Positions 32,237-44,118 of a stretch of DNA of 64,000 nucleotides are shown here, in pieces. A program made the position numbers and the translations under genes. Position 1 is the first letter of the stretch; every line of letters starts with the position of its first letter. This DNA is from Paralithodes platypus (lineage: Eukaryota > Arthropoda > Malacostraca > Decapoda > Lithodidae), in NCBI GenBank assembly GCA_032716605.1, contig CM064506.1, forward strand, positions 17,185,779-17,249,778, written 5' to 3'. The notes beneath the pieces are model-generated. The model worked only from the letters and a program-made list of their open reading frames with translations, made no database searches and was not told the origin of the DNA.

Positions 32237-32411
32237 GTTAGTCAGTTAAATTCTTAGCTGGGTGGAGAGCAGTATGGCGAGACATGACTATAACAGGTTT
32301 GTATAATAGGTGTTATTTTGTGTTTAAGAGCATGCCTCGTGACCTCTTACTCTTTATTTAGGGAATTTGTGACAATTCGTTACTATTAGAGGTATATATA
32401 TATATATATAT

Positions 32412-33464
32412 TATAGGTTTGATTCCCGTAGGGAAGTAGAGAAAACCTAATATTTAGTAGGGCCCCGTAATCATTGACGACTTCGCCTATTAGTATAATA
32501 GTCTCCATTCAACATCCCGCGCCAGCATTTTGAATAGCCCGCGCGGAAGTTAACCTGGAGTACTCGTCATAAGTGCACGCTTGACCCGGGTTCCCCCGGC
32601 GGACTGCGGGAAGACTTAAGAGTCAGGGAAAACAAAAATCCATTTATTTGTTTATTTATTTATTTTGCCCCTGGGCCATGCCAAATATCACTCCTCCACC
32701 TCCCCTCCTTTCCCACTTTCCTCCCCTCCTTCAGTTATCACCTATTTTCCCTGTTATTCCCTTATTCTGTGGTCTATTTTCGTGCTAATATTAGCGAGTT
32801 GGTAGCAGGGCGTTGTCATCACTGTTACCAAGCGTGGGAAAGAGCGAGAGAGAGACTATTGCGTAACAGTGTCTCTCCAGACAAGGGGAGGGGAGGGGGG
32901 CAGGGAGGTTGCCTCAGCCATACATTATGTAACTCCCGGCCTGTATCGCCGATTTTGACCATCCAAACACTGTTTCCACTTGTTTTATTGTTGTAACAGG
33001 TTAATACCTTTATAATCAACCTATAATAGGCGCATATGGATAAGTATTAATGCTATTTATGGTAAAATAACGATGTTAGTGATGGGAACAGCTCAAATAC
33101 GTGCGCACAGGAGTGTGGTGTCTCATACCCCCCATGCGCACGTCTTAGGTTAATTCCCTTACGGGATCGTCATTTTGATCGGGTACCCTACAGAGAAAAA
33201 CTCTGTAAAATATAAAAAAGAAAAAAGAACTTAATATCTGTTATCATATGACTTGCCATATGCGTGGATTTCTCGTATTTCGCTTCCCCAACACCAGGCC
33301 CTCTAGCGGCCATCGTCTTCCTTCATTGATATACCAAGAATAAACTATAGAAATCAACGAATGGGAAGTGGGATGGTCGGGAGGGACAGTGTCGTCAATG
33401 ATTACGGGGCCCTACTAAATATTAGGTTTTCTCTACTTCCTACGGGAATCAAACCTATAATTTA
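32412..33464. mobile_element. DIRS-associated inverted-repeat unit beside copy A
   Basis: Inverted repeats of about 72 bp (32412-32483 and 33391-33464; ATAGGTTTGATTCCCGTAGG at the left end) enclose about 470 bp plus a later TTAA element. The interior from CCTATTAGTATAATAGTCTC to GCCATCGTCTTCCTTC is an inverted copy of the 5' end of DIRS copy A (47,300-47,600). It then has a short unique tail. This fits the inverted terminal/internal complementary regions of DIRS elements. It lies directly next to the 3' end of copy A. Confidence 0.7.
32581..33153 (+). mobile_element. TTAA MITE family A, copy 2
   Basis: The left end is TTGACCCGGGTTCCCC (TTAA mutated to TTGA) and the right end CACGTCTTAGGTTAA. 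The uninterrupted sequence is preserved inverted at about 47480-47490 (GGGAATTAAGCGTGCAC), giving a paralogous empty site. Confidence 0.85.
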
Positions 33465-33688
33465 ATAGGGCCCCTTCATCATTGACGACTTCGCCTGATT
33501 AGCAAGACTGGAGGCGGGACATTCGTAAAATATCCTAACCTTAGGGACAAAGAATCCAAGTAAATTTTTTTTTAAGTTTTATTGTATGCAAACAATATAT
33601 AAAAAAGTATAAAAGATTTGCAAGCAGTGCGTGACATTAAGAAACTGCTTGCTCATGGTCAGATCTTTACATTAGATCGTATGCATGA
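33465..33688 (-). other. 3' non-coding region of DIRS copy A (first part)
   Basis: It matches 52051-52265 of copy B (ACGACTTCGCCTGATTAGCAAGACTGG against its counterpart, then an AT-rich stretch and a CAGATCTTTAC segment). A SINE interrupts it at about 33,690; the match continues at about 34,230-34,440. Confidence 0.65.
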
Positions 33689-33689
33689 T

Positions 33690-34189
33690 TAGGGGAGGTG
33701 TGGCAGAGTGGTCTTGCCACTGGACTGGTAATCCAATGGACCCGGGTTCGAATCCCAATATGTCAATGGGAAGATATTATTGGGATGGAATTTGTGCTGT
33801 ACCTAGTTTCAGTGCATTACCACAGCACACCGAAATGCCAAAACAAAATACTCACATTGTTCCCTGATTAAATAGCACTGTATGAATATTCCCATATTCA
33901 AAATATGCTACAAGGGGGCAATGCCTAGTGAGTTAATTGCTCAATAGGTGGCGTTCTGAGAGTGAGGGTCCGAGCCTGGGGAGTGAGACTGTGAAGCACA
34001 GAGGCGAAACAGCTTCAGAGATGGAGTTGGGTTCGAGCCGTGAATAGGTGCTTCGCTTGTCTCACTCACTAGGCTGGAACAAGACCTCACGGGCCTCACC
34101 GTGTTCAGCGGTAGAGTGTAAAGGCTATCAGCCTATGCCCGAGAGGGAGTAGTTGGAATATAGAAAAAAAAAAAAAAAAAAAAAAAAAT
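33690..34189 (+). mobile_element. tRNA-derived SINE with poly-A tail
   Basis: The head resembles a tRNA: A-box-like TGGCAGAGTGGTC, anticodon-arm-like TTGGACTGGTAATCCAA (loop anticodon would read GGT, as in tRNA-Thr) and B box GGGTTCGAATCCC. An unrelated body of about 400 bp follows, possibly with a second repeat joined at about 33,920, and a poly-A run at 34,166-34,189. It sits in the 3' region of DIRS copy A. Confidence 0.65.
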
Positions 34190-34447
34190 GGGACACACAT
34201 GTGTTTCCGAGAACTGTAACTCTGCAGTAGTTATTCGTTCCATTCTTAAAACTATTTGTACATTAAATATATTTGTACAATCTTGTAAAAAACATACATA
34301 GTTGCAACTATGTGAGATATCTTCTTAGAATTAACATAAAATTAATATTGGACTGTAGAACCTGTCCTATCACAGTTTGTGATTCATCACAATCTTCAGG
34401 GGCACAGAGAGGATATGGACTATTCCGCACCCCCACCCCCACCCTTT

Positions 34448-35034
34448 TTAACCTCTGAAGTGCGCATGGGGGTAATTAGACACCTCTCCCTGTGCGCATG
34501 TATTTGAGGTGTTTCCGTCACTAAAATATTCATTGTACCATTAATAGCATTAATACTTATCCATATGCGCATATTATGGGTTGATTATAAAGGTATTAAC
34601 CTGAAACAACAATAAAACGAGTGAAAACAGCATTTGGATGGTCAAAATCGGAGATATAGCCCGCGAGTTGTATAATGTATGGGTGAGGCAAGCTGCTTTC
34701 CCGCCAATTTCCCCCAAGGCCACTGAAACACAGTTGATCGATACTCTCTCTCTCTCTCTTGCATTCGCTTGCTATCAGTGATGACCACACCCTGCAACCG
34801 GATTTCAAATGTTAGCACGAAAATATACCTCAGAATAAGGGAATAACAGGGAAAATAGGTGATAACTGAAGGAGAGGAGGAAAGTGGGGAAGGAGGGGAG
34901 GTAGAGGACTGAGAATTTGCATGGCCCAGGGGCCAAAAAAAAAAATAATAATAAAAAAAAAAAAAAAATCGATGTCAAAAGTTGATTTATTTTTTCTCTG
35001 ACTCTTAAGAGTCTCCCCGCAGTTCCCGGGTTAA
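34448..35034 (-). mobile_element. TTAA MITE family A, copy 3
   Basis: Ends are TTAACCTCTGAAGTGCGCAT and CCCGGGTTAA, with TTAA duplicated. It lies in the 3' part of DIRS copy A; the corresponding place in copy B (about 52,512) has no insertion. Confidence 0.8.
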
Positions 35035-35043
35035 CAACAAAAC

Positions 35044-36051
35044 TTAACTTAATAGAACATTACACTCTACCCGTTGACGTAAAGCTACACAGGTACGCTT
35101 TGGTTTATCTAGAGCGACGGACAGGTAGCGTGTTAGGAATGTATGATTGGAAGCCCATAATTGAGTATTAGCAATGTCCTCTACTGAGAAATTTTGTAGA
35201 AATCTGAGAGAGACTGCCCATATCCTGATATCGTGAGCCCTGCCTATAATGCCGGGATTACTTTCCCTAATAACGTCCACAAGCAAGGAAGCTAACTTTC
35301 GTTATGTAACACGCTTACCTGTCCGGTTGACCCATAAAGCACCTGGTTGGTGAGGCTGCGCAGCCCTCAAAAACATTGTGAGTGCTTGCACAGGACATAA
35401 AAGGTGATGAGTGAGGCCCCTCTTTAAAGCTGGGAGGGAAAATTCAGAAAATACATGTTCAGAATGTTCGTTCTTAGCTATAAATGTGGGAGACGGCGCG
35501 ATTTGCACATGATCGTGCAGTCTCCCAAACCTAAGGCAATTAGGTTCGTTGCTCATCGCCGCCAGCTCAGACACCCTGTTTCCGGTGGCTAGAGCCATGA
35601 GGAAAACAGCCTTTTTCAAAAGTGAATCAAAATCCGGCGCATTACTATATTATTTTGCGCAATTGAAGTACTGATAAGGCTTTGTCAAGTGACCAAGTGG
35701 GCATGAGCCGACGGGGCGGTGGACGTAGCTTGAAACACGCCCTCATAAAACCTTTCTCCTCCGCCTGCGGTATGGAAAGGCCAGTGAGATAAAAAAAAAG
35801 GGGGTTCTAATGGCAGACAAATTATTTTTTAAAGTGGTGACTGAAAAATGTTTTTGTTCGAATAGATAGTCTAAATATTTGCAAATTAAAGCCCCTAAGG
35901 CAGTAGTTTGCCCTGACTCTACAATCCAGGTTGTGAAGGTTTTCCAATGGGATTGATATTGTCTCCTGGTAGACATAGTGTACTGGTTCATTAATTTATT
36001 AGTGACACTCTCCCCAAATTGAGCTAACCATTTGGCATGATAAATATCCAT
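35044..36051 (-). pseudogene. DIRS tyrosine recombinase, copy A
   Basis: The minus-strand pieces 36051-35743, 35619-35302 and 35286-35044 make up a recombinase: an N-terminal core-binding domain (STRRQYQSHWKTFTTWIVES), then ALATGNRVSEL with the first catalytic Arg, GRAHDIRIWAVSLRFLQ with the HxxR pair, and FLTRYLSVALDKP with the nucleophilic Tyr. All catalytic residues are present, but small frameshifts or stops at about 35,745, 35,640 and 35,300 break it. In DIRS elements this enzyme integrates the circular DNA intermediate. Confidence 0.85.
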
Positions 36052-36194
36052 AAGGCAAAACTGAGTGAGGTCCGAAGGTTGCCAATTGTTTCCAAGTGGA
36101 AAGCGGAGACCTGGAGGGACACCGGGTTCCTACACCACTGTTGCAATTGGTGGTACCACACCTGGGCTGGCCATAGTGGTGCGATCATCGCAAC

Positions 36195-37504
36195 TCAGCC
36201 CCGGTAATCCCTCAGCTTGTGAATTACTTTACACATTAGCACAGAATCTGGTGGAGGAAACAGATAGATTGAGGTCCACCTGTTCCAATCTGCCAACAAT
36301 GCATCGGGTCCCCCCGCCGGGGTTACCTCCTGACGAGTGAGGAAGAGGGGGAGTCTGTGGTTCTCTGTGGATTCAAACAAGTCCACTTGTGGACGGGACG
36401 GCTTTGCAATCATCTTGTCGAAGATAGCCTGTTTGATTGTCCATTCTACTAGAGTGCTCCGCCGGCGAGAGAGAGCGTCTGCCCAGACGTTCACCACGCC
36501 GGGGAGATATGCTCCATGCAGGGAAATTCCTAGCGATTCGACCAGGGCAAAAATCCGTTCGGAAACCTTCAACAACTCTTGTGACCTCACTGAGCCCTGT
36601 TTCTGAATACAAACAACTGCAGTTTGGTTGTCCATTCGGAACGCTATTGATTTGTTTTTCAAAGTCATGCCGTGAGTTTGGAGAAAAAGAGGGGGACTAA
36701 AAACTCTTGCTTGTTGATATGGAACTGACTGTCGGCTGACCTTGTGTCTTGACCTTGATGGCCCAGGTCGGACTGATAGCCCCAACCTAGTGCCCCTGAG
36801 GCGTCTGTGTCTACCCATACCGTAGGAGGGGGAGAAACCCATGTTGTGATAGAGTGGAGGACTTCTCGCTTGGTCCAGACCGAGAGTAAGCTGTGGATTA
36901 ACGGAGGAATTGGCCATAATTTCTTCTCCGGCGAGAGAGGGAAAACTTTGTTGCCTTCCAGGATTAATCGTTTGACTTTAAACCGGCCCAACTTCACAGT
37001 TAATTGTATCCAGTTGAGAGAGCCGACTAGGGAATCCCACGTTTTCCTGGTCGTATCCAGACTGTGGAGAAAACGGAACAGTTTCTTGCGGAACCTGTTC
37101 CGGTTGTCCACACTCTGAGTAAGAGTCAGATTGGCGGTGTCCCAGACCAGCCCTATCCACTGAATAGTCCTTGTGGGGACAAGGCGAGACTTCGCCAAGT
37201 TCACCTTGAACCCTAGGGTTTGTACATGAGCTAACACTTGGTTTACATGATCTTGACATAATTCCATAGAGTTCGCCACTACTAGCCAGTCGTCTAGATA
37301 CCAAAACACCTGTATGCCCTGGACTAACAGGGGTAAAAGAGCTTGCCAGACGAGTTTTGTGAAAATTCTCGGTGCCAGGTTCAAACCAAAAGGCATTCTT
37401 TGGAAGACATAAGTCTCTCGCATGACCCTCAGGGCGAGGAATTTTTGGAACCGTTTGTTTTTTTTGTTTTTTTTTTCTATGTGATTGAGGGAGGCAAAAG
37501 GCAT
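36195..37504 (-). pseudogene. DIRS RT (motif C) and RNase H, copy A
   Basis: The frame 37504-36665 has RFQKFLALRVMRETYVFQRM, a GLNLAPRIFTKLVWQ segment and WYLDDWLVV (catalytic YLDD near 37,300). Then comes RNase H: VWVDTDASGALGWG and HINKQEFLVPL. A frameshift moves the rest to 36917-36195: AFRMDNQTAVVCIQKQGS, GVVNVWADALSRRRSTLVEW and a domain ending VIHKLRDYRG. The acidic RNase H residues are present. The first ~15 residues of the frame come from the LINE junction. Confidence 0.85.
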
Positions 37505-38896
37505 AACTGCCTATAGCGAGTGCCTCCCCCATAGTTGAAAGAGTGACAGGGCCAAAATCAAGGGACGTTCGAGCCAAAATGCCTGGACACACAGAGTTTG
37601 AAGCAATTTAAGTCATAGGAAGCGGGAAAGACTGATTCTGGGAGAGAGTTCCAGAGCTCAGCTGTTGAGTAGAAGAAAGTTTGAGAGTAACGTTTCACTC
37701 TTGGGTTGGAGAGTTGCACAGAGTAGGGGTGGGATTGAGTTGCAAGACGGGTACCACGTGCCCTACGTAAAGGAGGTGGTATGCACTGGGATAGCTCTGA
37801 GGAACACTGATTATTATAGTAGCGATAGAATAGCGAGAGAGATGCAACATTGCGGCGGAGAGAGAGAGATTGCAGAGAGTTGGTGAGTGGACGGGAGTTA
37901 ACCCGGGAACTGCGGGGAGACTCTTATGAGTGAGTGAAAAAAAAAATCAACTTTTGACATCGATTTTTTTTTTTTTTTTTTGGCCCCTGGGCCATGCAAA
38001 ATCTCAGTCCTCTACCTCCCCTCTCTCCTTCAGTTATCACCTATTTTCCCTGTTATTCCCTTATTCTGAGGTATATTTTCGTGCTAACATTAGCGAGTTG
38101 CAAGCAGGGTGTTGTCATCACTGATGGCAAGCGAGTGCAAGAGAGAGAGAGAGAGTATCGATCGACTGTGTCTCAGTGGCCTTGGGGGAAATTGGCGGGA
38201 AAGCAGTTTGCCTCACCCATACATTATACATCTCCGATTTTGACCATCCAAACGCTGTTTTCACTCGTTTTATTGTTGTTTCAGGTTAATACCTTTATAA
38301 TCAACCCATAATAGGCGCATATGGATAAGTATTAATGCTATTAATGGCACAATGAATATTTTAGTGACGGAAACACCTCAAATAGGTCAGCACAGGGGGA
38401 CGTTTCCAATTACCCCCATGCGCACTTCAGAGGTTAATGATACGAAAGGCCTTCCTTTCAACTTTGTCTAGGAGAGTGGTGTGAGAGGAACCTCCCCACA
38501 CATGTGAACAATACTCAATACAAGGGCGCACTATGCCCCTGTACAGAGCAAGAAGCTGTGCAGGGGAAAAGAACCCCCTAAGGCGGTTGAGCACACCCAG
38601 CTTCTGGGAGGCTGCCTTAGCAAGACTGGTAATATGGTCCTTCCAAATGAGAGCAGAAGAAAAAGAGACACCAAGAATATTGAGAGAAGATGAAGGGTTG
38701 ATTTTTGTATTGTTGAAGAATAAGGGATAGTCCGCTGGGAGATCCTGACGGGTAGATAGATGGAGAAATTGGGTTTTGGAAGCATTAAAGTTAACAAGGT
38801 TTTCTCTGCCCCAATTGGAAATAGTATTTAGATCAGAATTTAAGAGTTCTATGGCTTCATTACGTTTGTCGTTGAGGGATTGCTGGGATTGTTTAT
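37470..38896 (-). mobile_element. Jockey-like LINE fragment in DIRS copy A RT
   Basis: Poly-A tail (minus strand) near 37,460-37,482, ORF end at about 37,590, and sequence nearly identical to 50,365-51,235. It is 5'-truncated at about 38,896. It splits the DIRS RT between DAYWHMS and NKRFQKF, with an AACAA-like sequence at both joins. A TTAA element (37898-38437) was later inserted in it. Confidence 0.85.
37898..38437 (+). mobile_element. TTAA MITE family A, copy 4
   Basis: Runs from TTAACCCGGGAACTGCGGGG to CGCACTTCAGAGGTTAA. The paralogous LINE at 50,789-50,792 has the uninterrupted site GGGAGTTAATGATACG, proving TTAA duplication and the exact ends. Confidence 0.95.
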
Positions 38897-39339
38897 AGGG
38901 ACATATGCCAATAGGCATCTTTGAGATCGATCGAGCACATCCAACCTTGCGGCGGAATCGCGAGTCTGAGTTGCTGAACTGTAAGCATCCTGAAGGGTGA
39001 ATTCTCTATAAATGTGTTCAGTTGCGAGAGATCTATAACTGGTCGCATCTGCACACTGTCCCTTTTTGGCACTAAGAAAAGTCTTGAAGTAAATACGGGG
39101 TGATTGGCATTGACCGGGATAAGGACTTGTTTGGTAATCATTTCCTGAAGTAGAGTCTCCTCCTCCTGAGACACATTGGTGTGTTCCCGCGGCTGACGCA
39201 GTCGAGGCCGCCGGAGCCACCGCCAGGTGATTCCTTTGCTTACTACATTCCTGGCCCAGGTTTTCTTGGGCCAGGCCGAGCGGAATGAACGGAACGAACC
39301 CAGGTGCAACCGGGGTCCGATCGTTGAGGCAACTCTCAA
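38893..39339 (-). pseudogene. DIRS RT, N-terminal part, copy A
   Basis: Encodes PVFTSRLFLVPKRDSVQMRP, VIDLSQLNTFIENSPFRML and GWMCSIDLKDAYWHM, i.e. RT motifs 1 to A with the catalytic Asp in SIDLKDAY. The frame is lost at the LINE insertion immediately afterwards. Confidence 0.85.
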
Positions 39340-39350
39340 ATCCTGTGTCC

Positions 39351-40026
39351 TTAACCCGTTGAGCCCCGGCTAGTTATAATATTTTGTTCACCCCAGTCCC
39401 AAGCCATTTTCACTTATTTTTTTTGTTTGTAAAATGGAAGACAAGGATGAGAAATGGAAAAAAACAAAAAAAAATCACCTCTGACATTTTTTTTTTGGGG
39501 GGGGGGGGGGGAGCCTCAAAAAAATTTGTTGAGCCAAAATGGAAGAGAATGGTGAGAAATGAAGACAAAAATAAAAAAAAACTTATTTCGGTCATTTGGG
39601 GGGCGGGGGGGGGGGGGTTTCAATAGTTCGTCTCCCCTGCATGACCACCCGCCCGGGAGCACTAGGGTAAAAACTGAGTATGGCATTGTACGGCATACAT
39701 CCTAAGGAGTATCTCACATAAATCTCAAGCCTCTAGCTCCCATACGACCGGAGTAATGAAGGTTCAAAGTGGCGGTGAACTAGGGGTGTAAACTATCCCC
39801 ACTAAGCCCACCACCACTAGCCGCGCGGCTGTCTCGGCCCGCTCACACCTACTGGCCCGGCTCCCCCACACACTACGGTACCTCCCCCTCCTATTCTCCC
39901 GCCATTTCCTACCTTACGAGCCACGTAAGTGTTTTTTATATGTCGGACGCACGTGATGCGTCGCTGGGAGTTGGTGATCAAAGACTGCCGACGCAACACG
40001 TGCGACGCTGGGTCTCAACGGGTTAA
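39351..40026. mobile_element. TTAA MITE family C
   Basis: TTAACCCGTTGAGCCC at the left and TTAACCCGTTGAGACCC (inverted) at the right are terminal inverted repeats bounded by TTAA. Copy B of the DIRS element reads CATGCCTAAGCACGGC without the insert, so this is a precise 672-bp insertion between gag and RT. It contains poly-G/A runs and no ORF of interest. Confidence 0.85.
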
Positions 40027-40058
40027 GCACGGCGTTGGGATGCTGAGAGACTGGGTGG

Positions 40059-40985
40059 CTAGTTTTTTGGAGGAGGAGGGGGGTTGGTATCTGACGCTTG
40101 GCTAGATTTGACTGATGGCTGGCCTTGATTACCCTTCTGAGGGGCCTTACCTTTATACCCAGAACGTTTACCTTGTTTGGGCTTGTACAAGATACCTCCC
40201 TGCTGCGGCGGGAGTCTGGGATCCCTTGGTGACTGTTTAGCTTGTGGCTGGTATTGCTTGGTACCACCCTTTGATTTATGAAAGGGCTTCTTAGCGGGGT
40301 CCTTACGAGCTTGGGAGGTAACCTGCTTCCAACCACTAACCATGTTAAGCACTAGACTCCATGTTTCAGAGTTCAGGAGGGTGGCAGTAAGGACCGGCGA
40401 GAGAGTTACCCGGCAACCTATGTCTGCCGGCAACTTCCTCACCAGATGGACTCTCAGATCTTGGCGGGCTCGAACCGCCTCCATAATTGTAATTCTGATG
40501 TCTCCTAAGGACTGAATAGAATTTTGCAGCAAAAGTCTCCTAGACAATTCGGTAGCTCTCTTAATTTGGGGTTCAGCTATAGCTGAAATAGTACGTGAAA
40601 GGGAGGCGGCGATCTGGTGACTCACCAAATACTGAGAGAACATCCGGTAAGCCTTATTTCTTAACTTGAAGTCCCTGTCAAGGTGAGCAGCTGGGGGGTT
40701 AGAAAAGGGTTCATCAAGGGAGTGCAAGGAAACTTTGGACGCCGCAAGAAAGGTAAGTAAATCTGAGGACACTCCCTCTGCTTTGGCTACTGGCAAAGAA
40801 AAGTAAGCATGATTTTCTTGGGGAACCTGATGTGAAGACTTAGAAGTAATTGCAGCAGCAAAAACCTGAGCTTCTCTTTCCCAGTCTACCCAAATGCCTA
40901 ACCCCACCGGCCCCATCTGCAGGACTGGTGTATGCGTCTGGTCTAGGACCAGAGTTGTAGCCAACTCCGGCATGAGAGCATTCAA
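40059..40985 (-). CDS. DIRS gag C-terminal part, copy A
   Basis: This open frame of 308 codons aligns over its length with copy B (55434-56360): TPVLQMGPVGLG, HLDRDFKLRNKAYRMFSQYL, LLLQNSIQSLGDIRITIMEA, and a basic Lys/Gln/Pro-rich tail ending NPPPPPKN. The conservation between copies suggests protein-level constraint before decay. No known domain is recognised; the position upstream of RT makes it the structural/nucleic-acid-binding ORF1. The Met at 40985 is probably internal, because the frame in copy A is separated from 41034-41573 only by a stop. Confidence 0.75.
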   Translation of the reverse strand: MNALMPELATTLVLDQTHTPVLQMGPVGLGIWVDWEREAQVFAAAITSKSSHQVPQENHAYFSLPVAKAEGVSSDLLTFLAASKVSLHSLDEPFSNPPAAHLDRDFKLRNKAYRMFSQYLVSHQIAASLSRTISAIAEPQIKRATELSRRLLLQNSIQSLGDIRITIMEAVRARQDLRVHLVRKLPADIGCRVTLSPVLTATLLNSETWSLVLNMVSGWKQVTSQARKDPAKKPFHKSKGGTKQYQPQAKQSPRDPRLPPQQGGILYKPKQGKRSGYKGKAPQKGNQGQPSVKSSQASDTNPPPPPKN

Positions 40986-41033
40986 AGCTTTGACATCGTT
41001 GATGCCATCAGCTTTTGACCAATCCGCAAACAG

Positions 41034-41573
41034 TCATGCAGATACGGCGGGAGGGATCGCCGGGGCAGCTGTATACAGAAAATAATCCGGGTTGTACGTA
41101 CTCGGTACAGCCTTAATTAATACATCCATCACTCTCCCTGCCTCATCTTTTGCCCTAAATTTCCTGGCCTTATTGATTTCAATATACCACTCGCCGGGTA
41201 CTGGAAGTTCCCCTGACCCAGAAGGTTGAGCTAAGTGAGGGTTCACTGGAGTCACAGGGACCCAGGAACAATCTGCGCCATAGAGGAGGGGCATGGAGCC
41301 CTTCTTCAGAGGCGCCTTATCTAAAGGAGGTGGAGGAATATCTGCAATAACCCTCAAAGAGGAGGTGGCAAGCGCCGCCGGCACTGTAGTGCCAGAAGCC
41401 GCGGCCACCACCGGGGTAGGACATGATGGAAGAAAACCCGGGGAAGCTAGGGGTTTGACAACAGAAGTACTAGGGGCCACCAAAGGTCGAGAAACCGGGG
41501 GGTCCGAAGAGGCAGGGAGTTGATAATGTTGCATAACCTTGGGCAAGAGCTCACTTATCTGATCAGAAGTCAC
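41034..41573 (-). pseudogene. DIRS gag middle part, copy A
   Basis: It matches 57,557-56,998 of copy B: PPPLDKAPLKKGSMPLLYG, GADCSWVPV, and RKFRAKDEAGRVMDVLIKA followed by an APAIPPAVSA segment. It is separated from the gag N-terminus by a 3.35-kb insertion and stops at 41034; the continuing sequence LFADWSKADGINDVKAL leads into the next block. Confidence 0.75.
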
Positions 41574-44118
41574 ACACTTACTGTTATGCCCTGTTTTTCT
41601 ACAGGTTTAACTTGGGTAATGTGAGTTCTAAATTGACTGGGTATATAAGGCTGCATGCACAATACAAGATATGAGGAATAGAGAACACAAAGAAACACAT
41701 GGTAGCAAGTTACATGATCACGTTTATTGATATACCACTGCAGAATACTTGTGTAAGACAATATAATAGAATTGAACAACACTAGCATAAGTGGATCTGG
41801 ATGGAGCCTAGTCTCCCACTTCCAACGTTCAGGTATTAATCTTCTGATCACTGGCTTTGATTTCACAGGTTTATATACCGAAGACCATCAATGTTACTTA
41901 TAGATTCATATTCACTGTTAGATTTATTACTGGTAGCTCTGGTGCACAAGTAGTAGTTCACAGACTAGATTAGACACACGTAATTTTAGAGCACGGGAAT
42001 TCTAGTAACCTCAGGGGGTACTGATCTAAGTTTTATATCCTTGTCTCAGAAATACATAGAACGCAAATCAGTGGGCGAACGTTAGATATCACTAGAGTTT
42101 TAATATCTGAATAAAGTAATTACGAGAGTCAAGGTCGCCTGTTAATTAAAGAGCACTGATCGCTTAGTACGTCCCAAATGGAATGGTTAATATGAATTAC
42201 ACTGGGCAAGGTCTTAGCCACTTCGTAGAAATATTAATTAGTGAATCTAAAACAGCACAGTAATATGTAGTACTGCTAAAGGGAATCTTGGGTAGTATCT
42301 GATGGGTCTGGTCCTGGTTATCTTGCGTCCATGATGTTGGGGGCTAACGACTGGTTCCGCGGCCGTCCAGGGGGGCCATATGTGTGAAGTTCTTCAATAC
42401 GTGGGCAGGTCCTTCTATCCAAATCTGCCACGGAGTCTGCCGGTTCTGGGATCTCACTCCGGAACAACACAAGGGCAGAGCTAGAAATTAACTGCAGGGT
42501 AGTGACCCCTGGTTGGTGTCTAGCTTTCAACTGATTTGACTGGGGGCGGGAGTTAGATTTATAGGCTCTGTTCTGGACCCTGTAGACAGTAGGGATCTCG
42601 AGTCTTATGGACTTAATTGAGCTCTCAATAGATATGGGGACTAGGTAAGATGGTATTTACTGTTGTGGCACAGGGCGATAGGAAGCCTTTATATTTTCAT
42701 ATAACTGAGCCTTAGTAAGAGGTACTATTTTGGCTATACTGGACGTATTTAGGGGAGAGAGACTGGATCTACTTTGCGAGGAGGATGGGGACAGCTGTGA
42801 TAGGAGCGTCTCTCTAGATTGTTCAATCTTCATTCTATGGTATAGCTGAGGTGCTAATTTAGTGATCAGAGCATGCAAGAAAGGTAAATGGTTTATTGTG
42901 AGTTAATAGAGGTTAGTAAAGGTGTTAGTCATTCATGGTTAGTTCATTGATAGGAAGAATTCCTGTGCTACCTGGCAATGACTCGAAAGTCAAAACAGGG
43001 GTCAGGTATACCTCCGCGGGGGTGGGGGTCTCCCTCCTCGGGTGGGCAAAAAGGGGGAGCTGGGCGCCCTCTCTCTGATATAGTCGTCCGGCGGCTGTGG
43101 CTAGGGGCTTGCCATATCACCAGTGTTTGTAATAACCCTCTGTGTATGAGACAGATGTGAGTGTCTTTAATACCAAAACCGAAGGTGCCTTAGCTAGCTG
43201 GTTTTACTCGGCTGGTTGTTAATTGTAGGGTTTGCTGGATATGGTGGAGACTGGGTTGCTAACTCTGCCACATTTATCTGGAAGTATGGCAATAGAAGTT
43301 AGTTACTGGCGGGGCGGCTAGCCTCGCACCGACGACCATTGGGTGCAGGGTTGTGAATGTGTTGTAAGAGAATAGATGGCATGCAAGGGGCTAGTAAAGT
43401 TCTAATGTTGTTCTGGCCTACTAAGTGAAGGTAGGCTGGATAGGAGTATATATATAAAAGGTTGGAGAGCGTTAGTAACGGACAATTCAAGGATCTTCAA
43501 GAGGTATGATAGAGAGGCTAGGTCGGACAAGAGTCGAGAAGCGCGGGCGTCTTAATGAGAGGGGGGGGGGGGAGTTCAAGGGCTACAGGGAAATTTTGCC
43601 CCTAAGGTCCCTGGGCGTGGGGGTGGCATTAGGCTACAATTGATATGGAAGTTTGAAAAGGCAGTAGAATACGTTAGCCAAATGCTACCGGGGAATGCAA
43701 CTATGGGGTGGTATATGAGTCTGGAAAAGATAGAGTTATGTGATCAGTCAGAGGGTTATGGATACTATTAGTTGGCCCTGGGAACTGCGTTTTCTATTAA
43801 ATATAAAATACCAACCACAGCGGCAGTTCGTAGGGGTACTTAGTTATTGTTTCGGGGTACTTATGACAGATACTGGTAACCAGGTTATCTTATACAATCT
43901 CTGGTTGGGGTAAGAGGTGTAAGACACGAAATAAATTGGCGTAGTGTGGGCTGTGGATACGAAGGAGGCAAGGGGAAGACGTATGACAATTGTGGAAAGT
44001 AAATGGAAAAAGGTGAACACAATGGCGGATAAAAATACTTAACCTAAGGATTGCATACATAGATTTATGGGGCGATGGGTCTTCAGAAGCTTAGTCTGGC
44101 AAGACAAGATGTTAGGGA

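Noticed and set aside
33690..33770. Functional tRNA-Thr gene
   Set aside because: A and B boxes and an anticodon-like loop are present, but it leads into a SINE body with a poly-A tail and the acceptor stem is not convincing.
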